Shown in pieces: positions 7,465-14,881 of a stretch of 32,015 nt of DNA. This stretch comes from CAZKRU01 sp964555235 (GTDB taxonomy: Bacteria; Verrucomicrobiota; Verrucomicrobiia; Methylacidiphilales; CAMAQI01). The position numbers and the translations under genes were made by a program. The stretch lies in contig CAZKRU010000047.1 of NCBI GenBank assembly GCA_964555235.1, forward strand, positions 1 through 32,015, written 5' to 3'. Under the pieces are notes generated by a model. It saw only the letters and a list, made by a program, of their open reading frames with translations. It did not search any database and was not told the origin of the DNA. Each line of letters starts with the position of its first letter. The stretch's first letter is position 1.

Positions 7465-8040
7465 ATGAACCGCCTCCTTAAAATCTGCTTTGTTTTATCC
7501 GTCGCGATCACCGGAGCCCATTCTCAACCCGCACCTCAGGAACTCCCCATGTCCTTCTACGATCTCACCGTCCATACCCTCGAAGGAAAATCTCAACCGC
7601 TCTCGGAATACCGGGGTAAAATCGCCCTCGTCGTCAATGTCGCTTCCAAATGCGGCAACACGAAGCAATATACCGGTTTGGAAAAACTCTATCAGGATTA
7701 TAAAGCCAAAGACTTCGTCATCCTCGGATTTCCCTCCAATGATTTTGGCGGCCAGGAACCGGGAACCCCTGCCGAAATTCGTACCTTCTGCTCCACCAAA
7801 TATCCAATCACCTTTCCCCTCTTCGAAAAAGTCGTGACTAAAAAAGAGAGTCAATCACCGGTCTACACCTTTCTCTCCGCGAAACATCCCGCTCCCAAGT
7901 GGAATTTCCACAAATACCTCATCGGCCGCGACGGCAAAGTCCTTCAAAGTTTCGAAAGTAAAGCCCCCGCCGATGACCCTCAATTACTCGCCGCCGTCGA
8001 AATTCGCGCCGCCATTGATGCCGCACTTGCGGAGCATTGA
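7465..8040 (+). CDS. Glutathione peroxidase-family thiol peroxidase, exported
   Basis: A 191-residue peroxidase of the Gpx/BtuE family with an N-terminal Sec signal (hydrophobic core about 4-17, cleavage near AHS-Q, residue 20), so it probably acts in the periplasm. The catalytic site is VNVASKCGNTKQY with Cys63 in place of selenocysteine. Gln97 lies in FPSNDFGGQEPG, and Trp146/Asn147 in KWNFHKYLI. A second Cys109 (RTFCSTKYP) sits where thioredoxin-type Gpx enzymes carry the resolving Cys. Thioredoxin-like reductants are therefore more likely than glutathione. A TTGACA at 7428-7433 lies 31 bases before the ATG, but I see no convincing -10. It is 47 bp upstream of thyA and may be read into it. 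Confidence 0.9.
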   Translation: MNRLLKICFVLSVAITGAHSQPAPQELPMSFYDLTVHTLEGKSQPLSEYRGKIALVVNVASKCGNTKQYTGLEKLYQDYKAKDFVILGFPSNDFGGQEPGTPAEIRTFCSTKYPITFPLFEKVVTKKESQSPVYTFLSAKHPAPKWNFHKYLIGRDGKVLQSFESKAPADDPQLLAAVEIRAAIDAALAEH

Positions 8041-8087
8041 TTTCAAGCTTGTCCTTCCCTTGTACTCGTCTTGGATAAAGTCCGGCT

Positions 8088-8882
8088 ATGCAGGAATATC
8101 ACCGCCTTTTACGCTTAGTTCTCACCGAGGGAAAACCGAAATCAGACCGGACGGGAACGGGAACGCTCTCCCTTTTCGGTGCTCAAGCGCGCTTTGACTT
8201 ATCGAAAGGGTTTCCAGTCGTCACGACGAAGAAGCTTCACCTTCGCTCGATCATTCACGAGCTCCTCTGGTTTCTCAAAGGCGAAACGAATATCCGCTAT
8301 CTTCAAGAAAATGGCGTCACCATTTGGGATGAGTGGGCTGATACCAATGGCGACCTCGGGCGCGTCTATGGAGCCCAATGGTGTGATTGGCGTAGCTCCG
8401 AGGGTTCTTCAATCCATCAAATTGATCAGGTCATCGAAATGATTCAACGAACTCCGGACAGTCGGCGCCTCATTGTCTCCGCTTGGAATCCCGGCGAAAT
8501 CGGTCTCATGAAGCTTCCCCCCTGCCATGTTCTTTTTCAATTCTACGTGCATGAAGGGACTTTGAGCTGCCAACTTTATCAACGCAGCGCCGATCTTTTT
8601 CTCGGAGTCCCGTTCAACATCGCCTCTTACGCCCTGCTCACCCTGATGGTCGCCCAAGTTTGCGATCTCACTCCCGGCGATTTTGTTCACACCTTCGGAG
8701 ATCTCCATCTTTATAATAACCACCTGGAGCAGACTCATCTGCAACTCTCGCGTGAGCCCAAACCGCTTCCAGTCATGCGCCTCAATCCGGCCATTCGAAA
8801 CATTCACGATTTCAAATTCGAGGACTTCACCTTGGAAGGGTATGATCCTCATCCCGGCATTAAAGCTCCGGTCGCCGTTTAA
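8088..8882 (+). CDS. thyA: Thymidylate synthase
   Basis: A 264-residue ThyA, the same length as the E. coli enzyme. It methylates dUMP to dTMP using methylene-tetrahydrofolate and releases dihydrofolate. The catalytic Cys146 sits in LPPCHVLFQFYV, and Asn177 in FLGVPFNIASY recognises the dUMP base. Arg21 (SDRTGTGT) and the Arg126-Arg127 pair (DSRRLIV) bind phosphate. YQRSADLFLG (164-173) and DLHLYNNHLEQ are further signatures. Its TAA overlaps the folA ATG by one base (TAATG), so the two are translationally coupled. The dihydrofolate made here is recycled by the next gene. This is the ThyA route, not the flavin-dependent ThyX. Confidence 0.97.
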   Translation: MQEYHRLLRLVLTEGKPKSDRTGTGTLSLFGAQARFDLSKGFPVVTTKKLHLRSIIHELLWFLKGETNIRYLQENGVTIWDEWADTNGDLGRVYGAQWCDWRSSEGSSIHQIDQVIEMIQRTPDSRRLIVSAWNPGEIGLMKLPPCHVLFQFYVHEGTLSCQLYQRSADLFLGVPFNIASYALLTLMVAQVCDLTPGDFVHTFGDLHLYNNHLEQTHLQLSREPKPLPVMRLNPAIRNIHDFKFEDFTLEGYDPHPGIKAPVAV

Positions 8883-9352
8883 TGCATTCCTTCAAAGCCA
8901 TTGCCGCCCTCTCTGAAAACCGGGTGATCGGCGACCAAGGAAAGCTTCCCTGGCATCTCCCCGACGATCTAAAATGGTTTAAGCAACTCACCACGGGGAA
9001 AACAATCGTGATGGGTCGCAAAACCTACGAGTCCATCGGGCGACCTCTTCCCAATCGCCGAACGTTGGTCCTTTCCCGCTCCGGAAACCCCATTCCCGGC
9101 GTTGAAATCATCCGCTCGCTCGACGAAGTTCCTGAATCGGCGTGGTCCTCCGACATTTTTATTGTGGGAGGTGGAGAAATTTATCAACTGGCGCTTCCCC
9201 TCTGCTCGGACCTCATTCTCACCTGCGTCAAACGTCAGGCCACCGGCGATGCTTTTTTTCCTGAATTTGAATCTGACTTTGAACGCGTTGAGATCTTTCG
9301 AGAAACTCCCGAATTTTCGATGGAGCGATGGAGCCGCAAGACCCGCTCATGA
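8882..9352 (+). CDS. folA: Dihydrofolate reductase
   Basis: A 156-residue NADPH-dependent DHFR that regenerates tetrahydrofolate from the dihydrofolate produced by ThyA. Motifs in order are AIAALSENRVIGDQGKLPWH (6-25), with the LPWHLPDDLKWF active-site segment including the conserved acidic residue, then VMGRKTYESIGRPLPNRRT, and near residue 95 the IVGGGEIYQLAL cofactor loop. Length is typical of bacterial FolA. It starts inside the thyA stop and ends in ATGA, the start of nfo, so the three genes form one tightly coupled operon. Confidence 0.95.
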   Translation: MHSFKAIAALSENRVIGDQGKLPWHLPDDLKWFKQLTTGKTIVMGRKTYESIGRPLPNRRTLVLSRSGNPIPGVEIIRSLDEVPESAWSSDIFIVGGGEIYQLALPLCSDLILTCVKRQATGDAFFPEFESDFERVEIFRETPEFSMERWSRKTRS

Positions 9353-10203
9353 AAACGTTGCGCCTAGGCGCTCATACATCGACCGCCGGCGGGGTCGCCG
9401 CCTCGATTCCTCGTGCCAAAGAAGTTGGATTCACGGCTTCGCAAATCTTCGTTAAAAATAATCAACAGTGGATGGGCCCGCCACTCTCCCCCGAAGAAAT
9501 TCGCGGTTTTCGTGATTCGAGAGAAAAGGCCGACCTTTATGTTTTCGGTCATGCCGGGTATTTGATCAATCCGGGAAGCGCCAAAGCGGAAAATCGCGCC
9601 AAGTCCGTTGACTCCCTGGAACACGAGCTCCTCCGTGCCGACGCCTTAGGCCTTCCTTTTCTCGTTCTCCATCCCGGAAGTCATGGAGGCGATGGAGAGG
9701 ACGTTGGACTTCAACGAATTGCAGATTCCTTAAACGAAACCCTAAAACGAACTCCCAAAGTCAAAACGAAAATCGCCCTCGAGAATACCGCCGGTTCGGG
9801 AAATTCCCTTGGAGGAAAATTTGAGCATCTCCGCTGGATTCTGGATCATGTTCAAAAACCCGCACGCTTCGGAATTTGTCTCGATACCGCACATTTGCTC
9901 GAATCCGGATTTCCGATTCACACCCGGGAAGGGTACGATCTGACGTTCTGCGAATTCGAGAAAACGATTGGCCGCGAATGGCTTCTCGCTTTCCACGTCA
10001 ACGATTCCAAAACGAAACTCGGCTCCAAAGTCGATCGCCATGAACATCTCGGCAAAGGTCACGTCGGCCTTGAACCGTTTCGCTGGCTCATGCAGGATTC
10101 GCGTTGGAGTGATCTTCCCAAAGTTCTCGAAACCCCCAAAAGCGAGGATATGCACGAGGATGTAGAAAATCTGGAGATTTTAAAATCGTTTCTTGCGAAA
10201 TAA
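9349..10203 (+). CDS. nfo: Endonuclease IV (AP endonuclease)
   Basis: A 284-residue TIM-barrel apurinic/apyrimidinic endonuclease that cleaves 5' of abasic sites in base-excision repair, using three Zn ions. Signatures are LGAHTSTAGG near the start, FPL-x-LHPGSHGGDGEDVGL (metal His in LHPGSH), IALENTAGSGNSLGGKFEHL (metal Glu), GICLDTAHLLESGFP (metal Asp/His), FHVNDSKTKLGSKVDRHEHL and GHVGLEPFRW. I start at ATG 9349, which overlaps the folA stop as ATGA and matches the E. coli Nfo N-terminus; an ATG at 9328 would add seven residues. The placement with folate/thymidylate genes links nucleotide quality to repair, though this may simply be operon economy. REP pair R2 follows three bases after the stop. 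Confidence 0.96.
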   Translation: MKTLRLGAHTSTAGGVAASIPRAKEVGFTASQIFVKNNQQWMGPPLSPEEIRGFRDSREKADLYVFGHAGYLINPGSAKAENRAKSVDSLEHELLRADALGLPFLVLHPGSHGGDGEDVGLQRIADSLNETLKRTPKVKTKIALENTAGSGNSLGGKFEHLRWILDHVQKPARFGICLDTAHLLESGFPIHTREGYDLTFCEFEKTIGREWLLAFHVNDSKTKLGSKVDRHEHLGKGHVGLEPFRWLMQDSRWSDLPKVLETPKSEDMHEDVENLEILKSFLAK

Positions 10204-10205
10204 AA

Positions 10206-10283
10206 TGGTAGGGCGACCTCTCCGAGGGCGCCGTTCCATCTCACCGCCAAAGCCGCGGCGGGGTCATCGACCCCGCCCTACCA
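10206..10283. repeat. REP pair R2, overlapping the dapL stop codon
   Basis: The left unit TGGTAGGGCGACCTCTCCGA begins at 10206. The right unit (10257-10283, minus strand TGGTAGGGCGGGGTC) faces it. It fills the gap between the convergent nfo and dapL genes. The outer TGGTAG of the right unit supplies the last codon (Trp) and TAG stop of dapL. Confidence 0.85.
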
Positions 10284-11519
10284 ACTAAATTGATACACAC
10301 CGAGACGCTGACTTAATTCCCCAATCACACGGCCCTCGTCGGACTCGCCTTGCGCGCTAAAGGTGACACTGAATCGCACAAACGCCCCGGCATCATCCCA
10401 AGGAACCGTGGAAATCATATTCTCGGTAATCATCCATTGGGAAAAAGCTTCCGCGTTAGCGAATTCGAAACTCTTGCCACTCCCCGTCGCTTTTTTCGGA
10501 GCCGGCGCATAAAGGAAAAACGATCCCTTCGGTTTCCGCACTTGAAATCCGAGTTTTTGCAAAGCCGGAACGAGTAGATCCATGCGACGCGAATACTTGG
10601 CTGCAATTTTTTCGGTGATCTCCGGATGATCGAAGCAATAGGCGACCGCATTTTGAATTCCCAGGAATTGTCCGGAATCCGTATTATCCTTCACCGTCGC
10701 ATACGCCTTCACCAACAATTCATTTCCAACGACAAATCCGCAGCGCCAGCCGGTCATGTTGAAGTTTTTACTCGCCGAATGAAGTTCCACCCCCACATCC
10801 ATCGCCCCGGGCGTGGAGAGGAAGCTGAGCGGCTTTCCTTCGAAAACCAATGCGGCATAGGCAAAATCATGAATGACCACGAGATTGTTTTTCTTCGCGA
10901 ACGCAACGACCTCCACAAAAAACTCCGGAGTCGCACTGGCTCCGGTCGGATTATTCGGATAATTGATCACCAGCACTTTCGCCTTTTTCAAAACATCGGT
11001 CGGAATGGACTTCAAATCCGGAAGAAACTGGTTCGCCGCCGTGAGCGGAAGATTATGAACCACTCCCCCGTAATACTTCGCGTGTGTTCCGAAAACGGGA
11101 TAGCCCGGGACGGTCATGAGAACGACATCGTCAGGATTGATCAAACAAGCCGGAAGGATCGAAAGTGCCGCCTTACTGCCGATGGAGTGGCAGATCTGTG
11201 AAGAGGCATTCACCGTCACCCCGCAGACTCGCTTCATGTAGCGTCCGGCGGCTTCGAGAAGCACCGGCCCGCCATTATCCGCATAGCCTCGGTTGTCAGG
11301 CTTCAGGGATTCTTCGTACAACTTCTCGACGACTTCGCGAAAAGCCATCTCATCCGGCTCCCCAACACCGAGGTCAAAAAGCGTTTTCCCAGGATTCGCC
11401 TCGATCGCAGCACGCTTCGCGCGCTTGATCTTCTCAAATTTGTAAATGGCCGTGTCCTTGCCGAACCGATTGCCACCAATGCGTTCCGCAAACAATTCCT
11501 GAATGTAGCTTTCTGACAT
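10278..11519 (-). CDS. dapL: LL-diaminopimelate aminotransferase
   Basis: A 413-residue fold-type I PLP aminotransferase. DapL converts tetrahydrodipicolinate and glutamate directly to LL-diaminopimelate, bypassing the succinyl or acetyl intermediates, for lysine and peptidoglycan synthesis. Supporting features are the N-terminal NRFGKDTAIYKFEKI segment, DLGVGEPDEM (49-58), YADNGGPVLLEAAGRYM, YPNNPTGA (187-194), IHDFAYAALVFEG, and the PLP-binding Lys251 in HSASKNFNMTGWRCGF. The SASKxFNMTGWR motif is characteristic of DapL rather than AspC. The pathway is typical of plants, Chlamydiae, Verrucomicrobia and some others, which supports the taxonomic guess. The final Trp and TAG stop lie in REP R2, so the native C-terminus may have been altered. 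Confidence 0.9.
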   Translation of the reverse strand: MSESYIQELFAERIGGNRFGKDTAIYKFEKIKRAKRAAIEANPGKTLFDLGVGEPDEMAFREVVEKLYEESLKPDNRGYADNGGPVLLEAAGRYMKRVCGVTVNASSQICHSIGSKAALSILPACLINPDDVVLMTVPGYPVFGTHAKYYGGVVHNLPLTAANQFLPDLKSIPTDVLKKAKVLVINYPNNPTGASATPEFFVEVVAFAKKNNLVVIHDFAYAALVFEGKPLSFLSTPGAMDVGVELHSASKNFNMTGWRCGFVVGNELLVKAYATVKDNTDSGQFLGIQNAVAYCFDHPEITEKIAAKYSRRMDLLVPALQKLGFQVRKPKGSFFLYAPAPKKATGSGKSFEFANAEAFSQWMITENMISTVPWDDAGAFVRFSVTFSAQGESDEGRVIGELSQRLGVYQFSW

Positions 11520-11565
11520 AACGAGGGGTGAAGATAGGAAACGCCAAGAACCTTGCCCAGCAAAA

Positions 11566-11637
11566 AAATCTGGAACTCAGGAACTCAAGAAACAAAAAGA
11601 AGCCGGGCTCACCCAATTTTTCCTGAGTTCCTGATTT
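11566..11637. repeat. GGAACTCA-type palindromic element (copy 1)
   Basis: A 72-bp element. The left end (AATCTGGAACTCAGGAACTC) and right end are inverted repeats, with one mismatch over the outer 17 bases. The reverse complement of 15684-15753 aligns along the whole length with about five mismatches in the 40-base core. The two copies differ by a 9-base GGAACTCA-like unit moved from one arm to the other. It lies in the dapL-ymdB gap. Confidence 0.75.
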
Positions 11638-11670
11638 AACAATGTGCGGCGATTGAGGTCCATTAAGTTC

Positions 11671-12465
11671 TTACGCACTAATTTTCAACTGAATCCGCTC
11701 AATTCGTTGTGCTTTTCCGGTGTACTCATCGCACTCGATAAAGCATCCATCTGCCTGAAGTCCGCCAGCGGCAATGTAAAAGCGGTTCGGCATGAGCGTA
11801 CGATACCGCGCCACGACATTCGCCACTTCACGCCCAATCACTGAATCGTGTGGCCCACAAAATCCAGCATCCGTCAGGTAGGCCGTTCCACCCGGATGAA
11901 TTTTTTCATCGGCCGTCTGTACGTGGGTATGAGTTCCAACAACTGCTGTGACCTTCCCATCCAAAAACCGTCCAAACGCAATTTTCTCAGAAGTCGTCTC
12001 CGCGTGAAAATCAACAAAAACACACGCCGTTTCTTTTTTGAGACGATCAATTTCTGTCTCCACCGTCAAAAAGGGATTCTCCACTTCATTATCCATGAAT
12101 GTTCGGCCCAACGCATTGAGAACGCCGAGCTTCTTCCCATTTCCTGAAACCACCACGGATCCTGATCCCATTGTTCCGGGAGGATAATTAAAGGGCCGAA
12201 TAATCCGAGGCTCCTGCGCAAAAAAGGGATAAATATCACGATTGTCCCACGCATGATCGCCCAGCGTAATCACGTCAGCCCCCGCTCGCATCAGATCCAC
12301 CGCGAGCTTTGGCGTAATTCCGCGACCTCCCGCCGCATTCTCACCATTCACGATGACAAAATCCGGCTTGTAAATTTCCTTCAATTTGGGAATCGCCGCC
12401 TTCACTGTATCCCGACCCGGTTCCCCCACCACATCCCCCAAAAAGATAATCTTCATCTGCGCCAT
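11671..12465 (-). CDS. ymdB: YmdB-family metallophosphoesterase
   Basis: A 264-residue calcineurin-like phosphoesterase of the YmdB/TIGR00282 family. In Bacillus, YmdB is a 2',3'-cyclic-nucleotide phosphodiesterase affecting motility and biofilm; the role here is not known. The two-metal site residues are recognisable in order: FLGDVVGEPGR, VNGENAAGGRG, TLGDHAWDNRD, VDFHAETTSEK and VVGTHTHVQTAD. GFCGPHDSVIGRE is also typical. Length matches the family. The start could be ATG 12465 (MAQMK) or the ATG three codons later at 12456; neither has a strong ribosome-binding site. If it hydrolyses cyclic nucleotides, it would complement the two cyclases at the left end, but that is speculation. Confidence 0.9.
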   Translation of the reverse strand: MAQMKIIFLGDVVGEPGRDTVKAAIPKLKEIYKPDFVIVNGENAAGGRGITPKLAVDLMRAGADVITLGDHAWDNRDIYPFFAQEPRIIRPFNYPPGTMGSGSVVVSGNGKKLGVLNALGRTFMDNEVENPFLTVETEIDRLKKETACVFVDFHAETTSEKIAFGRFLDGKVTAVVGTHTHVQTADEKIHPGGTAYLTDAGFCGPHDSVIGREVANVVARYRTLMPNRFYIAAGGLQADGCFIECDEYTGKAQRIERIQLKISA

Positions 12466-12521
12466 GCCGCTACCATCTCATTCTTACGGAGTTTCGACAA
12501 GTAATACTGGTAGCCGCCTCT

Positions 12522-12588
12522 TGGTAGGGCTCGACCTCCGGCCGAGCCGGGTTTTGGTAGCGGCGCCTTCGGAGAAGTCGCCCTACCA
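12522..12588. repeat. REP pair R3, left flank of the RAYT gene
   Basis: Unit A starts TGGTAGGGCTCGACCTCCGG and forms a 6-bp stem (GGCTCG/CGAGCC) around a CCTCCGG loop. The second unit ends GTCGCCCTACCA and faces it. The reverse complement of this pair closely matches REP pair R4 on the other side of the RAYT gene. The TGGTAG of the inner unit provides the RAYT Trp-stop. Confidence 0.88.
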
Positions 12589-13041
12589 GCATGATTCAAA
12601 ATAATTTCGATCCCAGACGTAGGGCCATTGTTCTGCTTGAACCACGAGGCCTTTCCGAATCGGATTTTGACGAATATAAAAAGCCTTTTCCGCCAGCGAA
12701 GCATCATCCCTCAAGCGATGATCGAAGAAATCTCGTTGCCAGATGACTCTGTACTGCCGTGAACACCAGCGCTTCCAATCGCGAATGACTTTTTCCATTG
12801 GATGCGTCGGATAGAACGAAACAATCGCATGAAGATGGTCGGGCATGAGAAGAAAAAGATGCAAAAACCAATAGGCGTTTTTGTGATAGTAGACGGCGCT
12901 TTGCTGCAGATGCGTGGCAATCTCGGCAAGAGCGAGCTGATTTTTGAATCGTTCCCTACATCCGATCGTGATGAAAAATTTAACTCCTGAATGAATTCCA
13001 CGAGGGGGGATATGAGGGAGAAATTTTCGAGTTGGAATCAT
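12583..13041 (-). CDS. REP-associated tyrosine transposase (RAYT)
   Basis: A 152-residue single-strand HUH transposase of the IS200/IS605-related Y1 type (TnpA-REP). The HUH metal-binding pair is His69-x-His71 in LLMPDHLHAIVSF. The nucleophile is Tyr122 in KAFYIRQNPIRKGLV, which has the Tyr-x-x-x-NP-x-(R/K)-x-GLV form typical of RAYTs. WQRDFFDHRLRDD (101-113) is another family hallmark. Length is normal and no frame is broken, so it could be active. The gene ends in Trp-TAG encoded by REP R3 (TGGTAG). It is flanked at both ends by REP pairs in inverted orientation. RAYTs are usually single-copy domesticated genes that cut and rejoin REP DNA at GTAG; the TGGTAGGG repeats across this window are the likely substrates. 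Confidence 0.92.
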   Translation of the reverse strand: MIPTRKFLPHIPPRGIHSGVKFFITIGCRERFKNQLALAEIATHLQQSAVYYHKNAYWFLHLFLLMPDHLHAIVSFYPTHPMEKVIRDWKRWCSRQYRVIWQRDFFDHRLRDDASLAEKAFYIRQNPIRKGLVVQAEQWPYVWDRNYFESCW

Positions 13042-13079
13042 TCAAGAGATTAAACGCCGCCCGCTTCAAAAAGTTGCGC

Positions 13080-13155
13080 TGGTAGGGCGATTCCTCCGGA
13101 AGCGCCGCTGTTTTCGATCCTAAATCCCGGCTCGCCCGGAGGTCGAGCCCTACCA
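13080..13155. repeat. REP pair R4, right flank of the RAYT gene
   Basis: The left unit is TGGTAGGGCGATTCCTCCGG, followed after a spacer by the inverted unit ending GGTCGAGCCCTACCA. Read on the minus strand, the latter is TGGTAGGGCTCGACCTCCGG, identical over 20 bases to the outer unit of R3. It sits directly beside the porin terminator. Confidence 0.88.
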
Positions 13156-13161
13156 AAATGA

Positions 13162-13195
13162 AAAACCCCCACCGGATTACTCCGATGGGGGTTTT
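13162..13195 (-). terminator. Intrinsic terminator of the porin gene
   Basis: An 11-bp stem (CCCCCATCGGA/TCCGGTGGGGG on the minus strand, one G-T pair) with a GTAA tetraloop is followed by TTTTTC. It starts 27 bases after the porin stop. A-rich flanks make it potentially bidirectional. Confidence 0.9.
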
Positions 13196-13221
13196 CATTA
13201 AGACTGATTGATCTTCAGCAA

Positions 13222-14523
13222 TTAGAAGCTGTAGACAACCTGGACTGCAGCAAGGTGATTAACCTTGTTGTAGATACCCGTAGCGTCCGTTTCCGTTCCG
13301 CTACCGAAGTCAGCGCGGTATTCAGCCTTGAGAAGCATGTTCTCCCAGATGTTGAATCCAGCGGTGAGGGTGTAAGCCCAGAGGTCCACATTGCTACCAG
13401 CGGATTGGAAGTTCGTTCCAGCAGCAGCACCAGCTAAGCCAGCGCCCGCATTACCGAACTTAACTCCGTCCGTGTTGTGAACATATTCCGCACGACCAGC
13501 GAGACTGAACAACTTCGAGAATTGGTACTTCGAGTACAATGCAATTCCCCAGAAGGTTTCGTTATACTCGCCCGCACGGGTTCCGACTCCGGAGTTCGCG
13601 TAATCGTGTTGCACGCCCAAGTCGGTGTTGAAACCGAGGAGGAGCTTGTCGTTAGCGAACTTAGGTGCCCAGTTACCCCACATATCCCAGAGGAACAACG
13701 ATCCGTCATTGAGGACCGTGTTCGCAGGAGTGTTGGTTTGGATGTTGTTGCCGCCTTGAGGCTGACCCAAGAGGGTGTTCTTGATGTTAGCATTTCCGCC
13801 AGCAGACTTAACATTCACAGAAGCGAGCAGCGTGACGCTGTTCGATCCGTTACCATTCGTATCCACGCTGTCAGAACGATTCCAGTCCGCGTTAGCGATA
13901 CCGAATTCAGTTTCGACCTGGTCATTGACCTTATAAGAGGACAAGATACCAGTGTGGTTCAAAGGCTGAAGGTTATTCCAGAGCAATCCGTAGGTGATGT
14001 TGAGGTTCGCAGGGCGTTCCACAACTTCGTATCCAACGGGCGTCGCAAACTTACCGACTTTGAAGTCGATACCGTTTCCAACCGGCGCGCGGAAAGCCAC
14101 GTATGCTTGGTGCAAGTAAAGGTCGCTCGCATTGTCCGTAGCATTTGCGTTTCCACGAAACACAGCGGCGTCTTCACCGACCATGAGGTCAGCGCGGAAA
14201 CCAGCGGTGAGTTCGTTCTTGTCCGAGAGCTTCTTTTCCAAAGCGAGTTTAAACGCATTGATGTTGAAGTCGCCCGAGTGGTTCGCAGGCGTTCCCGAGT
14301 CGTTCGTCGAGCGCTGCGATGCCGTGTTGTTCACGCCACTGAAGCCGTAGGTGTAACCCGCGTCAACATAACCGGAAAGGACGATGCCCTTTTGGCTTGT
14401 TTCGACGTAGATACCTTGGTCTTCGATGACCTTCTTGAGATCTTTATCACTCTTCGCTTCACCTGCGAGCGCGACGGACGCGGTCAAGGCAACGGCAAAG
14501 AGGCTTTTAAGAGTCTTGTTCAT
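13222..14523 (-). CDS. Outer-membrane beta-barrel porin (BBP2/OmpL-like)
   Basis: A 433-residue outer-membrane protein. A Sec signal (MNKTLKSLFAVALTASVALA, cleavage near Ala20) is followed by a short Lys/Asp-rich periplasmic segment (about 22-45). The rest is a barrel of alternating amphipathic strands such as GIVLSGYVDAGYTYGF, ELTAGFRADLMVG and DLWAYTLTAGFNIW. The chain ends in VVYSF, with the C-terminal Phe expected by the BAM insertion machinery. The pattern FKVGKFATPVGYEVVERPAN is typical of putative beta-barrel porin-2 proteins, so general solute diffusion is the likely role. Codon use looks more restricted than in neighbours, with a strong GGAGG ribosome-binding site and strong terminator, all consistent with high expression. 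The specific substrate cannot be told. Confidence 0.88.
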   Translation of the reverse strand: MNKTLKSLFAVALTASVALAGEAKSDKDLKKVIEDQGIYVETSQKGIVLSGYVDAGYTYGFSGVNNTASQRSTNDSGTPANHSGDFNINAFKLALEKKLSDKNELTAGFRADLMVGEDAAVFRGNANATDNASDLYLHQAYVAFRAPVGNGIDFKVGKFATPVGYEVVERPANLNITYGLLWNNLQPLNHTGILSSYKVNDQVETEFGIANADWNRSDSVDTNGNGSNSVTLLASVNVKSAGGNANIKNTLLGQPQGGNNIQTNTPANTVLNDGSLFLWDMWGNWAPKFANDKLLLGFNTDLGVQHDYANSGVGTRAGEYNETFWGIALYSKYQFSKLFSLAGRAEYVHNTDGVKFGNAGAGLAGAAAGTNFQSAGSNVDLWAYTLTAGFNIWENMLLKAEYRADFGSGTETDATGIYNKVNHLAAVQVVYSF

Positions 14524-14529
14524 TACTAT

Positions 14530-14534
14530 CCTCC
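14530..14534 (-). promoter_or_regulatory. Strong Shine-Dalgarno of the porin gene
   Basis: GGAGG on the minus strand lies 6 bases before the porin ATG, within AATGGAGGATAGTA. It is one of the few full-consensus sites in the window. Its TGGAGGA core is complementary to TCCTCCA at 14830-14836, in the candidate small RNA encoded on the other strand. Confidence 0.75.
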
Positions 14535-14691
14535 ATTGTTAATTTGAGTTTTACTCTCCCTCCCAAACCCCATTCGGGACTGAGAGCAAACCGTGAAAAG
14601 CATAATCCATGCCTTTCAAAGTCAAAAGGACCTTATGGAAAATTTGAAAATCGTCAACTTTTATTTTTAGGGGTAAAGATTCACCGCATTT

Positions 14692-14749
14692 TGGTAGGGA
14701 CGCCTCTCCGCATCCGAGCCCGGACCCCTTCGGAGAGAGGTCCCTACCA
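14692..14749. repeat. REP pair R5
   Basis: The left unit TGGTAGGGACGCCTCTCCG and an inverted right unit ending GGTCCCTACCA face each other in 58 bp. This is the most compact copy seen. It lies in the gap upstream of the porin gene. Confidence 0.85.
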
Positions 14750-14808
14750 GATCCCGAGCAAAAAGATTTAAAAATAATTTGAACGTTCTTTCAGTTCCCT
14801 TGTCTAAC

Positions 14809-14877
14809 CCCTTAAGAACAATTTCTGATTCCTCCAAAGTTTAGAGGCAGTGGACCCCATCCACTGCCTCTTTTTTG
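14809..14877 (+). ncRNA. Candidate small RNA ending in an orphan terminator
   Basis: A strong plus-strand terminator (14843-14877) has no plus-strand gene upstream; the nearest, nfo, ends 4.6 kb away. A weak promoter-like pair, TTGAAC (14779-14784) and TCTAAC (14803-14808), would give an RNA of roughly 60-70 bases. The RNA would carry an unpaired TCCTCC (14830-14835) complementary to the Shine-Dalgarno of the adjacent, oppositely transcribed porin over seven bases. The same CCTC can pair with GAGG at the base of the terminator stem. Alternatives are an attenuator for the basic-protein gene or a barrier to read-through. Existence of the RNA is inference. Confidence 0.35.
14843..14877 (+). terminator. 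Perfect 12-bp orphan intrinsic terminator
   Basis: AGAGGCAGTGGA and its exact complement form a 12-bp stem with a CCCCA loop, followed by TTTTTTG. It is unambiguous as a rho-independent terminator on the plus strand, yet it follows no recognised gene. Confidence 0.9.
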
Positions 14878-14881
14878 TTTA

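Larger units (their letters stand above)
12522..13155. mobile_element. RAYT-REP module (REPtron-like unit)
   Basis: A 634-bp unit consisting of a RAYT gene enclosed by REP pairs R3 and R4 in inverted orientation. Order is unit A, inverted B, gene, B, inverted A. The outer A units differ by only one or two bases over 30. RAYT genes are known to be flanked by REPs that begin with GTAG, as here, and are thought to mobilise them. Confidence 0.8.

Noticed and set aside
13477..14547. A 356-codon open frame on the plus strand opposite the porin
   Set aside because: It mirrors the porin codon structure, has Arg/Val-rich unstructured sequence with no domain, and the porin has signal, barrel and terminator evidence.
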